Shown here: positions 1 to 8,428 of the stretch, in pieces
Position numbering within the stretch: the stretch's first letter is position 1
How the letters are laid out: each line of letters starts with the position of its first letter
Source of the DNA: an uncultured Flavobacteriales bacterium
GTDB lineage: Bacteria > Bacteroidota > Bacteroidia > CAIKAF01
DNA: 13,639 nucleotides
Assembly: GCA_937925455.1 (NCBI GenBank)
Contig: CALEWF010000117.1
Location: 1 to 13,639 of the forward strand
Direction: 5' to 3'
Translations under genes and position numbers: made by a program
Notes under the pieces: model-generated
Databases searched by the model: none
The model's input: the letters and a program-made list of their open reading frames with translations, nothing else
What the model was told of the DNA's origin: nothing

Positions 1-1688
1 TTTCATTTGATGATGATGTTGTCACCTACAAGCTCATTAAATTTAGAAAAACGAACCAAAATACTGCTCAAAATCTTAAACCTATTGTTCGTAAAGGACA
101 AAAAATTAAAAAAGGCCAGGTACTTTGTGAAGGTTTTGCAACGCAAGACGGGGAGCTGGCTTTAGGTAGAAACCTTTTGGTAGCTTTCATGCCTTGGAAA
201 GGTTATAACTTCGAAGATGCTATTGTAATTAACGAAAAGATAGTTCGTGATGATATCTTTACTTCCATTCACATTGATGAGTTCATCATGGAAGTACGGG
301 ATACAAAGATGGGGTTAGAAGAATTAACCGCAGATATTCCCAATGTTAGTGAGGATGCTACCAAAGACTTGGATGAAAACGGATTGATTCGTGTTGGAGC
401 GGAGGTTGTTCCGGGTGATATATTGATTGGAAAAATTACTCCCAAAGGTGAGTCTGATCCTTCACCCGAAGAAAAGCTGCTTCGAGCCATCTTTGGGGAT
501 AAGGCTGGTGATGTGAAAGATGCATCTTTAAAAGCTCCGCCATCATTGTATGGGGTTGTTATTGATAAAAAATTATTCTCTAAATCTATTAAAGATAAAC
601 GTGCTAAGGCTGAAGAGAAAAAAGAGGTAGAGGCGCTTGATAAAGAATATGACAAAGAATTTGCTGCCTTAAAAGATAAGTTGATCAATAAACTCATGGC
701 CATTTTAGATGGCATGGTTTCCAATGGAATTTACAATAACCTGCGTGAAGAAGTGATTAAAAAAGGCACCAAATTCAATCGCAAATCATTTGAGAAAACA
801 GACTTTATTGGTATCAATCCGGAAGGTTGGACCAAAGATGAGGACGTGAATCGAATGATTAAGCAATTGCTTCACAATTATTCCATCAAGTATAATGACC
901 TCTTAGGAGTTTACAAGCGTAAAAAATATAACCTTACAGTGGGTGATGAATTACCCTCTGGCATTGTACAATTAGCTAAAGTTTATATCGCCAAGAAGCG
1001 TAAGTTGAAAGTTGGTGATAAATTGGCCGGCCGCCACGGAAACAAGGGGATTGTGGCAAAAATAGTTCGTCCGGAAGACATGCCATTCTTAGAAGATGGA
1101 ACTCCTATGGATATCGTGCTTAATCCGTTGGGTGTACCTTCACGAATGAACTTGGGACAGATATATGAAACCATTTTAGGATGGGCCGGATATAAGCTGG
1201 GTAAGAAATATGCAACGCCTATCTTTAACGGAGCTACGTTGGATGAAATTCAAGCAGAAATTGAAGCTGCCGGTTTGCCACGCTTAGGTAAGACATATCT
1301 TCGTGATGGTGGTACCGGTGAACAATTTGATACACCAGCTACTGTTGGGGTGATCTACATGCTCAAACTGTCTCACATGGTGGACGACAAGATGCATGCC
1401 CGTTCTATTGGACCATATTCACTCATTACTCAGCAACCTTTGGGCGGTAAGGCTCAATTTGGAGGCCAGCGTTTCGGAGAAATGGAGGTTTGGGCTATAG
1501 AAGCCTTTGGTGCAGCTAACATTCTGCAGGAAATGCTTACCGTAAAGAGCGATGATGTGATTGGACGCGCTAAGACTTACGAAGCTATTGTGAAAGGCGA
1601 TAATCTTCCTGTTCCAAGCATCCCTGAATCATTCAACGTATTGTTGCATGAGTTAAGAGGCCTTGGCCTTAAAATTACATTGGATTAA
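1..1688 (+). CDS. rpoB: RNA polymerase beta subunit, C-terminal part (5' end outside window)
   Basis: Partial gene; the reading frame is open from base 3, upstream of any internal start, and encodes the last 561 residues of the beta subunit of RNA polymerase. Visible landmarks are GYNFEDAIVINE (bases ~201-236), the GDKLAGRHGNKG block (~1014-1049), whose two lysines match the pair that contacts the initiating nucleotide in E. coli beta, the GVPSRMN segment, and the C-terminal GGKAQFGGQRFGEMEVWA clamp region that binds beta-prime. It ends HELRGLGLKITLD, a usual Bacteroidetes terminus. A Lys/Glu-rich helical stretch lies at ~590-690. The rifampicin-resistance cluster is expected upstream and is not in view. 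rpoC follows after 31 bp, so the two are almost certainly co-transcribed. No frameshift or unusual insertion was seen. Identification is very secure; only the 5' boundary is unknown. Confidence 0.98.
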   Translation, partial: SFDDDVVTYKLIKFRKTNQNTAQNLKPIVRKGQKIKKGQVLCEGFATQDGELALGRNLLVAFMPWKGYNFEDAIVINEKIVRDDIFTSIHIDEFIMEVRDTKMGLEELTADIPNVSEDATKDLDENGLIRVGAEVVPGDILIGKITPKGESDPSPEEKLLRAIFGDKAGDVKDASLKAPPSLYGVVIDKKLFSKSIKDKRAKAEEKKEVEALDKEYDKEFAALKDKLINKLMAILDGMVSNGIYNNLREEVIKKGTKFNRKSFEKTDFIGINPEGWTKDEDVNRMIKQLLHNYSIKYNDLLGVYKRKKYNLTVGDELPSGIVQLAKVYIAKKRKLKVGDKLAGRHGNKGIVAKIVRPEDMPFLEDGTPMDIVLNPLGVPSRMNLGQIYETILGWAGYKLGKKYATPIFNGATLDEIQAEIEAAGLPRLGKTYLRDGGTGEQFDTPATVGVIYMLKLSHMVDDKMHARSIGPYSLITQQPLGGKAQFGGQRFGEMEVWAIEAFGAANILQEMLTVKSDDVIGRAKTYEAIVKGDNLPVPSIPESFNVLLHELRGLGLKITLD

Positions 1689-1706
1689 TTATTAATTTAA
1701 AACATC

Positions 1707-1724
1707 ATCATATCCGGATATGAT
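1707..1724. repeat. 18-bp perfect palindrome containing the rpoC start codon
   Basis: The sequence atcatatccggatatgat equals its own reverse complement over all 18 bases, centred between 1715 and 1716. The rpoC ATG (1720-1722) lies in the 3' arm. In mRNA it could fold as a 7-bp A/U-rich stem (AUCAUAU/AUAUGAU) closed by a CCGG tetraloop, placing the initiation codon in the stem. As DNA it has the symmetry of a dimeric-protein site. No function is demonstrated; both readings are inference. Confidence 0.5.
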
Positions 1725-4700
1725 TAAAGATAGCAAATCAACAAGCGATTTTTCAAAGATTACCATCAGTCTGGCATCTCCCGAAGATATTCTGGATCGT
1801 TCCAGCGGTGAAGTAATTAAGCCCGAAACTATTAACTACCGAACGTTTAAACCTGAGCGTGATGGTTTATTCTGTGAACGCATCTTCGGGCCGGTTAAAG
1901 ACTGGCAGTGTGGTTGCGGTAAATACAAAGGCATTCGTTACAAAGGGATTGTATGCGACCGCTGTGGGGTTGAAGTAACAGAAAAGAAAGTGCGACGTGA
2001 AAGAACCGGTCACATTATGCTTACTGTTCCGGTAGCACATATCTGGTATTTCCGTTCGTTGCCCAATAAAATCGGTTTGTTATTAGGTCTTCCTACTAAA
2101 AAGCTGGAAGCAATTATCTACTATGAAAAATATGTGGTAATTCAGCCAGGAATTAAGGCCGCCGACGGGATTAATTACTTGGATTTTCTTTCTGAAGAAG
2201 AATATTTGGATATTCTTGAAAAGCTTCCAAAAGAAAATCAGTATTTAGATGACAATGACCCCAATAAATTTATTGCTAAAATGGGGGGAGAGGCTCTGTA
2301 TGATTTATTAGCACGCCTTGATTTAGATGAATTATCATACAATCTTCGTCACCAAGCTGATAACGAAACTTCTCAGCAACGTAAGCAGGAAGCTTTAAAG
2401 CGCTTGCAGGTTGTTGAATCATTCCGCGATGCCAACACACGTATTGTGAATCGTCCAGAGTGGATGGTTATCAAAGTAATTCCTGTAATACCACCTGATC
2501 TTCGCCCGCTTGTTCCGTTGGATGGGGGCCGTTTTGCTACTTCAGACTTAAATGACTTATATCGTCGTGTAATTATCCGGAATAACCGGTTGAAGCGTTT
2601 GATCGAAATCAAAGCTCCGGAAGTAATTCTACGTAATGAAAAACGTATGCTTCAGGAAGCGGTGGATGCGTTGTTTGATAATTCAAGAAAATCAAGCGCT
2701 GTTAAAACAGATGCCAACCGACCGCTCAAGTCACTTTCAGATAGTTTGAAAGGTAAACAGGGGCGTTTCCGTCAGAACCTGTTAGGTAAGCGTGTAGATT
2801 ATTCAGCCCGTTCAGTAATTGTGGTTGGTCCGGAGTTGAAAATGCACGAATGTGGTTTGCCCAAAGATATGGCTGCTGAGTTATTTAAGCCATTTATTAT
2901 TCGCAAACTCATTCAGCGAGGTTTGGTAAAAACCGTAAAATCTGCTAAGAAAATTGTAGACCGCCGCGATTCTGTTATTTGGGAAATCCTGGAAAATGTG
3001 TTGAAAGGGCATCCTGTACTTCTAAACCGTGCCCCAACACTTCACCGATTAGGTATTCAAGCTTTCCAACCTAAATTGATAGAAGGTAAAGCCATTCAGT
3101 TACATCCGCTGTCATGTACAGCATTCAATGCTGACTTTGACGGTGACCAGATGGCTGTTCACGTTCCGCTGGGTAATGCTGCTATTTTAGAAGCTCAATT
3201 ACTCATGCTGGGATCACATAATATTTTAAACCCAGCCAATGGGGCGCCTATTGCCGTGCCTTCTCAAGACATGGTTTTGGGGTTGTATTACATTACTAAG
3301 GGCAGAAAATCAACTCCTGATCATGTGGTGAAAGGAGAAGGAATGATATTCTATGGTCCTCAGGAAGTAATTATTGCTTACAACGAAAAGCAAGTTGATT
3401 TGCATGCCTGGATAAAAGTTAAGGTAAATGTACGCCAAGTAGATGGTACACTTAAGAATGAATTGATTGAAACTACAGTTGGTCGTGTTATTTTCAATGA
3501 AGTTGTACCTGCCAATTATGGTTTCATCAATCAGTTGCTTACTAAAAAGTCATTGCGTGATATCATCGGTGATATTTTCAAAAATACTGATATGCCTACC
3601 ACAGCCAAATTTTTGGATGATATCAAGAACTTGGGTTACTTCATGGCATTCAAGGGAGGCCTTTCTTTCGTAATTGATGATATCATTATTCCGAAAGAAA
3701 AAGAGGAGCTGATTGCTCAAGCCATGGAGCAGGTGGAAGAAGTAATGAATAACTATAACATGGGATTCATTACTAACAACGAGCGTTACAATCAGATAAT
3801 TGATATTTGGACGCATACCAATTCTCGCCTTACACAGATTCTGATGAAGCAAATCAGTGAGGACAAGCAGGGATTTAATCCCGTGTACATGATGCTTGAT
3901 TCAGGAGCGCGGGGGTCCAAAGAGCAGATTCGTCAGCTTTGCGGAATGCGTGGATTGATGGCGAAGCCTCAAAAGAGTGGTGATACCGGTAATGAAATTA
4001 TAGAAAACCCCATTCTTGCCAACTTTAAGGAAGGGTTATCCATTCTTGAGTATTTTATCTCAACCCACGGAGCACGTAAAGGATTGGCCGATACAGCTCT
4101 TAAAACAGCTGATGCTGGTTATTTGACCCGAAGACTGGTGGATGTAGCACAGGATGTAATTATTACAGAAGATGATTGCGGTACGTTGCGTGGATTACAG
4201 ATGACTGCTTTGAAGAATAACGATGAAATTGTAGAAACTCTGTATGACCGTATCTTAGGTAGGGTTTCTTTACATGATATTTATCATCCGAATACCGGTG
4301 AATTGATTGTTAAAGCAGGAAATGAAATTACTGAAGCTATTGCCCGGAAAATAGAAGAATCTCCCATTGAAATGGTTGAAATTCGGTCAGTACTTACTTG
4401 TGAAACGCCCAAAGGGGTATGTGCAAAATGTTATGGACGCAACCTGGCTACTGGTCGAATGGTACAGGAAGGAGAAGCGGTTGGAGTTATTGCCGCCCAG
4501 TCAATCGGAGAGCCGGGTACACAACTTACGCTTCGTACCTTCCACGTGGGTGGGGTAGCCGGTGGGTCATCTGCTCAGTCAAAAATTGAAGCCAAGTATG
4601 ATGGTATTGTAGAGATTGATGAACTGCGTACTGTTATCAAAAAAGTAAATGGCGAAGAACAAACATTGGTAATTGGCCGTTCTGCCGAAATGCGTTTGGT

Positions 4701-6021
4701 TGATCCTAATACTCGAATTGTTCTTACTACGGCTAATATTCCTTACGGCTCTTACTTATATGTTCAGCCCGAACAACAAGTGAAAAAGGGTGACCTAATT
4801 TGTGAATGGGATCCATATAACGCTGTAATTCTTTCTGAATTTGATGGTAAAGTTGATTTTGAAAACATCGAAGAAGGTATTACTTATCGTGAAGAGCTGG
4901 ATGAAACTACCGGTTTCCGTGAAAAAGTGGTCATTGAGCGACGCGACAAGACCAAAAACCCCACTATCCGAATTATGGACAAGAGTGGTGAAGTGTTGCG
5001 TGCTTATAACATTCCTGCCGGAGCGCATATCATTATTGAAGATAAACAAAATGTTAATGCCGGCGATATCTTGGTGAAAATTCCTCGTTCAACCGGTAAA
5101 ACAGGGGATATTACTGGTGGTCTTCCAAGGGTAACTGAGTTGTTTGAAGCTCGTAACCCATCGAATCCAGCGGTTGTGGCCGAAATTGATGGTTTGGTTT
5201 CATTTGGTAAGATCAAGCGTGGTAACCGCGAAATTCAAATAGAATCAAGAACAGGTGAAGTACGTAAATATTTAGTATCCCTGTCTAAGCATATCCTTGT
5301 TCAGGAAAATGACTTTGTAAAAGCTGGGGAACCTTTGACCGATGGTGCTATTACTCCATCTGATATTCTTGCCATCAAAGGGCCTACCGCTGTTCAAGAG
5401 TATTTGGTAAATGAAATTCAAGAAGTTTACCGTTTACAGGGGGTAAAAATCAATGATAAGCATTTTGAAGTGATTGTTCGTCAGATGATGAAGAAAGTTG
5501 AAATCGTTGATTCTGGTGATACCAACTTCCTGGAAGGTGAATTGGTAAATAAATTTGAATTCACTACCAAAAACGATGAATTATTTGGTAAGAAAGTAGT
5601 GGTTGATCCGGGCGATTCTACCGAGTTAAAAGCAGGCCAGATTATTACAGCCAGAAAATTGCGTGATGTTAACTCTCAATTAAAGCGCAAAGATCTGAAA
5701 CTGGTAGAGGCACGTGATGCAGTAGCCGCTACTTCTGTACCGGTGTTGCAAGGTATTACCCGTGCATCACTTCAAACCGATAGTTGGATATCTGCAGCTT
5801 CGTTCCAAGAAACTACTAAGGTGCTTAACGAGGCTGCCGTAAATGGTAAAGTTGACTACTTAGAAGGCCTGAAAGAAAATGTAATTGTGGGTCATTTGAT
5901 TCCAGCTGGTACCGGTTTGAAAAAATACCGCAATATCATTGTTGGTTCTAAAGAAGAAATGGAAGCCGCAACTTCCACAAAATCTAAAAAGGAGAAAGCC
6001 GGAGTTGAAGCCGGAGAATAA
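1720..6021 (+). CDS. rpoC: DNA-directed RNA polymerase beta-prime subunit
   Basis: Complete 1433-residue beta-prime subunit, the catalytic half of core RNA polymerase; the length is usual for Bacteroidetes. The N-terminal zinc site has C64, C66, C79 and C82. The Mg-binding catalytic loop NADFDGD is at 470-476, with aspartates 472, 474 and 476. The second zinc site has C820, C894, C901 and C904. The trigger helix TQLTLRTFHVGG carries R939 and H942, equivalent to E. coli R933 and H936. The ATG start gives the expected short leader before FSKITISLASPEDIL, so it is preferred; there is no Shine-Dalgarno motif, as is normal in this phylum, and an 18-bp palindrome overlaps the start. The C-terminus is a Lys/Glu-rich tail. 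It lies 31 bp behind rpoB, and a strong terminator follows 17 bp after the stop. All catalytic and metal-binding residues checked are present. Confidence 0.99.
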   Translation: MIKDSKSTSDFSKITISLASPEDILDRSSGEVIKPETINYRTFKPERDGLFCERIFGPVKDWQCGCGKYKGIRYKGIVCDRCGVEVTEKKVRRERTGHIMLTVPVAHIWYFRSLPNKIGLLLGLPTKKLEAIIYYEKYVVIQPGIKAADGINYLDFLSEEEYLDILEKLPKENQYLDDNDPNKFIAKMGGEALYDLLARLDLDELSYNLRHQADNETSQQRKQEALKRLQVVESFRDANTRIVNRPEWMVIKVIPVIPPDLRPLVPLDGGRFATSDLNDLYRRVIIRNNRLKRLIEIKAPEVILRNEKRMLQEAVDALFDNSRKSSAVKTDANRPLKSLSDSLKGKQGRFRQNLLGKRVDYSARSVIVVGPELKMHECGLPKDMAAELFKPFIIRKLIQRGLVKTVKSAKKIVDRRDSVIWEILENVLKGHPVLLNRAPTLHRLGIQAFQPKLIEGKAIQLHPLSCTAFNADFDGDQMAVHVPLGNAAILEAQLLMLGSHNILNPANGAPIAVPSQDMVLGLYYITKGRKSTPDHVVKGEGMIFYGPQEVIIAYNEKQVDLHAWIKVKVNVRQVDGTLKNELIETTVGRVIFNEVVPANYGFINQLLTKKSLRDIIGDIFKNTDMPTTAKFLDDIKNLGYFMAFKGGLSFVIDDIIIPKEKEELIAQAMEQVEEVMNNYNMGFITNNERYNQIIDIWTHTNSRLTQILMKQISEDKQGFNPVYMMLDSGARGSKEQIRQLCGMRGLMAKPQKSGDTGNEIIENPILANFKEGLSILEYFISTHGARKGLADTALKTADAGYLTRRLVDVAQDVIITEDDCGTLRGLQMTALKNNDEIVETLYDRILGRVSLHDIYHPNTGELIVKAGNEITEAIARKIEESPIEMVEIRSVLTCETPKGVCAKCYGRNLATGRMVQEGEAVGVIAAQSIGEPGTQLTLRTFHVGGVAGGSSAQSKIEAKYDGIVEIDELRTVIKKVNGEEQTLVIGRSAEMRLVDPNTRIVLTTANIPYGSYLYVQPEQQVKKGDLICEWDPYNAVILSEFDGKVDFENIEEGITYREELDETTGFREKVVIERRDKTKNPTIRIMDKSGEVLRAYNIPAGAHIIIEDKQNVNAGDILVKIPRSTGKTGDITGGLPRVTELFEARNPSNPAVVAEIDGLVSFGKIKRGNREIQIESRTGEVRKYLVSLSKHILVQENDFVKAGEPLTDGAITPSDILAIKGPTAVQEYLVNEIQEVYRLQGVKINDKHFEVIVRQMMKKVEIVDSGDTNFLEGELVNKFEFTTKNDELFGKKVVVDPGDSTELKAGQIITARKLRDVNSQLKRKDLKLVEARDAVAATSVPVLQGITRASLQTDSWISAASFQETTKVLNEAAVNGKVDYLEGLKENVIVGHLIPAGTGLKKYRNIIVGSKEEMEAATSTKSKKEKAGVEAGE

Positions 6022-6038
6022 TCTGATACAGGATTCTT

Positions 6039-6072
6039 AAAAAATGCCGTTCTTTGGAACGGCATTTTTTTT
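6039..6072 (+). terminator. Intrinsic terminator of the rpoB-rpoC operon
   Basis: A perfect 9-bp stem, atgccgttc (6044-6052) with gaacggcat (6057-6065), is closed by the loop tttg and followed by eight T residues (6065-6072). A preceding run of six A residues (6039-6044) could extend the stem through the T tract, so it may also work in reverse. It sits 17 bp after the rpoC stop, a classic Rho-independent architecture. Confidence 0.92.
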
Positions 6073-6084
6073 AACGATTTTACC

Positions 6085-7665
6085 ATGAACAGACCTGCTA
6101 TGATTGAGATGATCCGTGAACAGGGCAATAAGCCCTGGGACGTGATTATTATTGGAGGAGGAGCTACCGGATTAGGTTGTGCCGTAGATGCAGTAACCCG
6201 TGGGTATAAAACTTTGCTTGTTGAAAGATCTGATTTTGCCAAATCAACCTCCGGAAAAAGTACCAAGTTGGTACACGGGGGAGTGCGATACTTGGCACAG
6301 GGAGATGTGAAATTGGTAAAGGAAGCTTTAACAGAGCGTGGATTATTGGAAAAAAATGCACGTCACCTGGTTAAAAATATCGAATTTGTAATTCCTGTTT
6401 ATTCCACTTTTGATAAGTTGTTTTATGCGTCAGGACTGAAATTATACGATTTTCTTTCGGGTACCCTTAGTTTTGGTAATTCAACCATACTCTCACCAGA
6501 GCAAACGCTTTTAAAACTTCCAGGAATAAAAACGGTAGGCTTAAAAGGTGGAATTAAATACCATGACGGACAGTTTGATGATGCCAGGCTGGCTGTAAAC
6601 CTGATGCAAACCATTGGCGATAATCAGGGAACAGTTGTTAATTACATGGAAGTTATTGGTTTATTAAAATCAAAAGCGGGTATTGTTCAAGGTGTGAAAG
6701 TCAAAGATCGGCTGGAAGGAATTGAATATGAGTTATTGGCTAAGGTAGTTATCAATGCCACCGGAGTATTTGCTGATTCGATACAGCAAATGGATACTCC
6801 GGATAAAAAGCCAAGCATTCGGCCCAGCCGAGGAGTTCATGTGGTGTTGCCTCATAGGTTCTTGCCGACTTCGCAAGCGATGATGATTCCTAAAACCAGT
6901 GATGGCCGCGTGTTATTTGCTGTTCCTTGGCACAACAAACTGGTAGTTGGCACTACTGATACCCCCGACGATTTAATCACCGATGAACCAGTAGCTTTAT
7001 TAGATGAAGTGGATTTTATTTTACTAAATGCCGGTTATTACCTTACCGAAAAACCAACTTATCAAGATATTCTATCTGTTTTTGCTGGCTTAAGGCCGCT
7101 AGCCGCTACATACGGTAATGAGCAAAAAACCAAAGAAATTTCCCGAAGTCATCAAGTGGTTTATTCACCTTCAGGTTTGATAACCGTGTTAGGAGGCAAA
7201 TGGACTACCTATCGAAAAATGGCAGAAGATGCTATCAATATGGCCCGCAGGTTGGGCAATCTTCCGTATAAACCTTGTCAAACACGAAACCTTCCCATTC
7301 ATGGCAATGTGCTTCACTTCGATGCTGAAGATCCTTTACATATTTATGGTTCAGATGCTGATGAAATTCGTTCGTTGATGGCCCTAGAGCCTGCGTGGAA
7401 AGTCCCCATTCATCCTTCGTTTACCTATACCACGGCAGAACTTATTTGGTGTATCCGGCATGAAATGCCGCAAACGTTAGAAGATTTATTATCCCGAAGA
7501 ACCCGTTGCTTACTTTTGGATGCAAAGGCAGCGTTAGAAATTGCACCCAAAGTAGCACATATTATGGCAGAAGAATTAAAGAAGGATGATGTATGGGTGA
7601 AATCTCAGTTGCATCAATTTTCACAAATTGCTTCTGGTTACCTTATTGCTGAATTAAGTAAATAA
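6085..7665 (+). CDS. glpD: FAD-dependent glycerol-3-phosphate dehydrogenase
   Basis: 526-residue flavoprotein of the aerobic GlpD family. It oxidises sn-glycerol-3-phosphate to dihydroxyacetone phosphate at the inner face of the membrane and passes electrons to the quinone pool (family knowledge). The N-terminal dinucleotide-binding motif DVIIIGGGATGLG spans about 19-31. It is followed by the family block STSGKSTKLVHGGVRYL (54-70), NATGVFAD (224-231), PSRGVHVVLP (247-256), GLRPLA (335-340) and the FAD-contacting GGKWTTYRKMAEDA (370-383). Residues beyond ~395 form the usual C-terminal helical domain. Length is normal. The first ATG is used; ATGs at 6100 and 6109 would also leave the FAD motif intact. 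No Shine-Dalgarno and no exact TAnnTTTG promoter was found between the rpoC 3' end and the start. The 3' end overlaps the convergent trmH by 28 bp. No glycerol kinase or facilitator gene is in the window. Confidence 0.95.
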   Translation: MNRPAMIEMIREQGNKPWDVIIIGGGATGLGCAVDAVTRGYKTLLVERSDFAKSTSGKSTKLVHGGVRYLAQGDVKLVKEALTERGLLEKNARHLVKNIEFVIPVYSTFDKLFYASGLKLYDFLSGTLSFGNSTILSPEQTLLKLPGIKTVGLKGGIKYHDGQFDDARLAVNLMQTIGDNQGTVVNYMEVIGLLKSKAGIVQGVKVKDRLEGIEYELLAKVVINATGVFADSIQQMDTPDKKPSIRPSRGVHVVLPHRFLPTSQAMMIPKTSDGRVLFAVPWHNKLVVGTTDTPDDLITDEPVALLDEVDFILLNAGYYLTEKPTYQDILSVFAGLRPLAATYGNEQKTKEISRSHQVVYSPSGLITVLGGKWTTYRKMAEDAINMARRLGNLPYKPCQTRNLPIHGNVLHFDAEDPLHIYGSDADEIRSLMALEPAWKVPIHPSFTYTTAELIWCIRHEMPQTLEDLLSRRTRCLLLDAKAALEIAPKVAHIMAEELKKDDVWVKSQLHQFSQIASGYLIAELSK

Positions 7666-8405
7666 TGCAATATAATCCCGGCAGATACAGCCACATTTAG
7701 AGAGTCGGGAGGATTTTTGCTAAGTGTAGATATAAATAAATTTTGGGTTATATAGTGATTCCACTTGGGGTCAATACCATGCGACTCGCTACCCATGATG
7801 ATACCTCCAGGCCGGGTTGGTTTAAATTGTTCCAATGGTTTACCAGAAAGTGAGGTGGCATACAGCGGATAATTTAAGATTAAAGCCTGTTTTGCCCATA
7901 ATTCTATGTTTTCAATTTTTTCCATTTCAACAGCCCCCAAAGAACCCATACTACTTTGTACGGTTTTAGGAGAAAACACATCCACACAGTGATTGGTTAA
8001 ATACAATTTTTTTATTCCAAACCAATGAGCTGTACGTAGTAAGGTTCCCATATTGCCCGGATCTTTGATACCGTCTAAAATGAGTGACCATTCGTTATTC
8101 GGTGGAAATTCGGTGGTTTTAATATCAGGTAATTTAAAGACAGCTAAAATGCCGGGAGGGGTTGCTAACGCCGAAATTCGTCCCATTACATCCTGATTTA
8201 CTACATACTTTTCAACTTGCATTGAAGAAAGCAAGTTCAAACTATCTACCTCTTGGGTTATAACCAGATAACGAATTTTGAAACCATATTTTACCAAGTC
8301 TTGTACAGTTTTTAATCCTTCTGCCGTAAACAAGCGATGTTGATTTCTGAATTTTGCCTGTTGTAGTGAGCGTATTAACTGTTGCAAAGACCTACTAAGT
8401 TGCAT
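7638..8405 (-). CDS. TrmH/SpoU-family RNA 2'-O-methyltransferase
   Basis: 255-residue SPOUT-class enzyme, expected to transfer methyl from S-adenosylmethionine to a ribose 2'-OH in rRNA or tRNA. Residues ~1-95 form an L30e-like substrate-binding domain (the segment FTAEGLKTVQDLV is typical). The catalytic knot domain has motif 1 at 111-126 (DGIKDPGNMGTLLRTA, with the N and R expected for ribose methylation), motif 2 at 200-211 (GGIIMGSESHGI) and motif 3 at 234-250 (DSLNVAVSAGIILHYLL). Which RNA and nucleotide are modified cannot be told from sequence; members are annotated variously as RlmB, TrmH or TsnR-like, so no symbol is given. The ATG start matches the family N-terminus. It lies 23 bp downstream of tamL on the same strand and is probably co-transcribed. 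Its last eight codons and stop are antisense to the glpD 3' end, and no intrinsic terminator is visible. Confidence 0.93.
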   Translation of the reverse strand: MQLSRSLQQLIRSLQQAKFRNQHRLFTAEGLKTVQDLVKYGFKIRYLVITQEVDSLNLLSSMQVEKYVVNQDVMGRISALATPPGILAVFKLPDIKTTEFPPNNEWSLILDGIKDPGNMGTLLRTAHWFGIKKLYLTNHCVDVFSPKTVQSSMGSLGAVEMEKIENIELWAKQALILNYPLYATSLSGKPLEQFKPTRPGGIIMGSESHGIDPKWNHYITQNLFISTLSKNPPDSLNVAVSAGIILHYLLNSAIR

Positions 8406-8428
8406 GGAATATTAAAGTATAACAAAAT

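Noticed and set aside
269..724. 151-residue open frame antisense to rpoB
   Set aside because: It lies wholly inside conserved rpoB on the opposite strand, has no recognisable domain, and its Ser/Leu-rich composition is what the reverse strand of a Lys/Glu-rich coding sequence gives.
6049..6056. gttctttg inside the rpoC terminator as a glpD -7 promoter element
   Set aside because: Two mismatches fall in the conserved TA positions and there is no TTG or TTTG at a suitable upstream distance.
5892..6266. 124-residue minus-strand frame crossing the rpoC end, terminator and glpD start
   Set aside because: It reads through the terminator hairpin and two well-supported genes on the other strand, with no family resemblance; a shadow frame.
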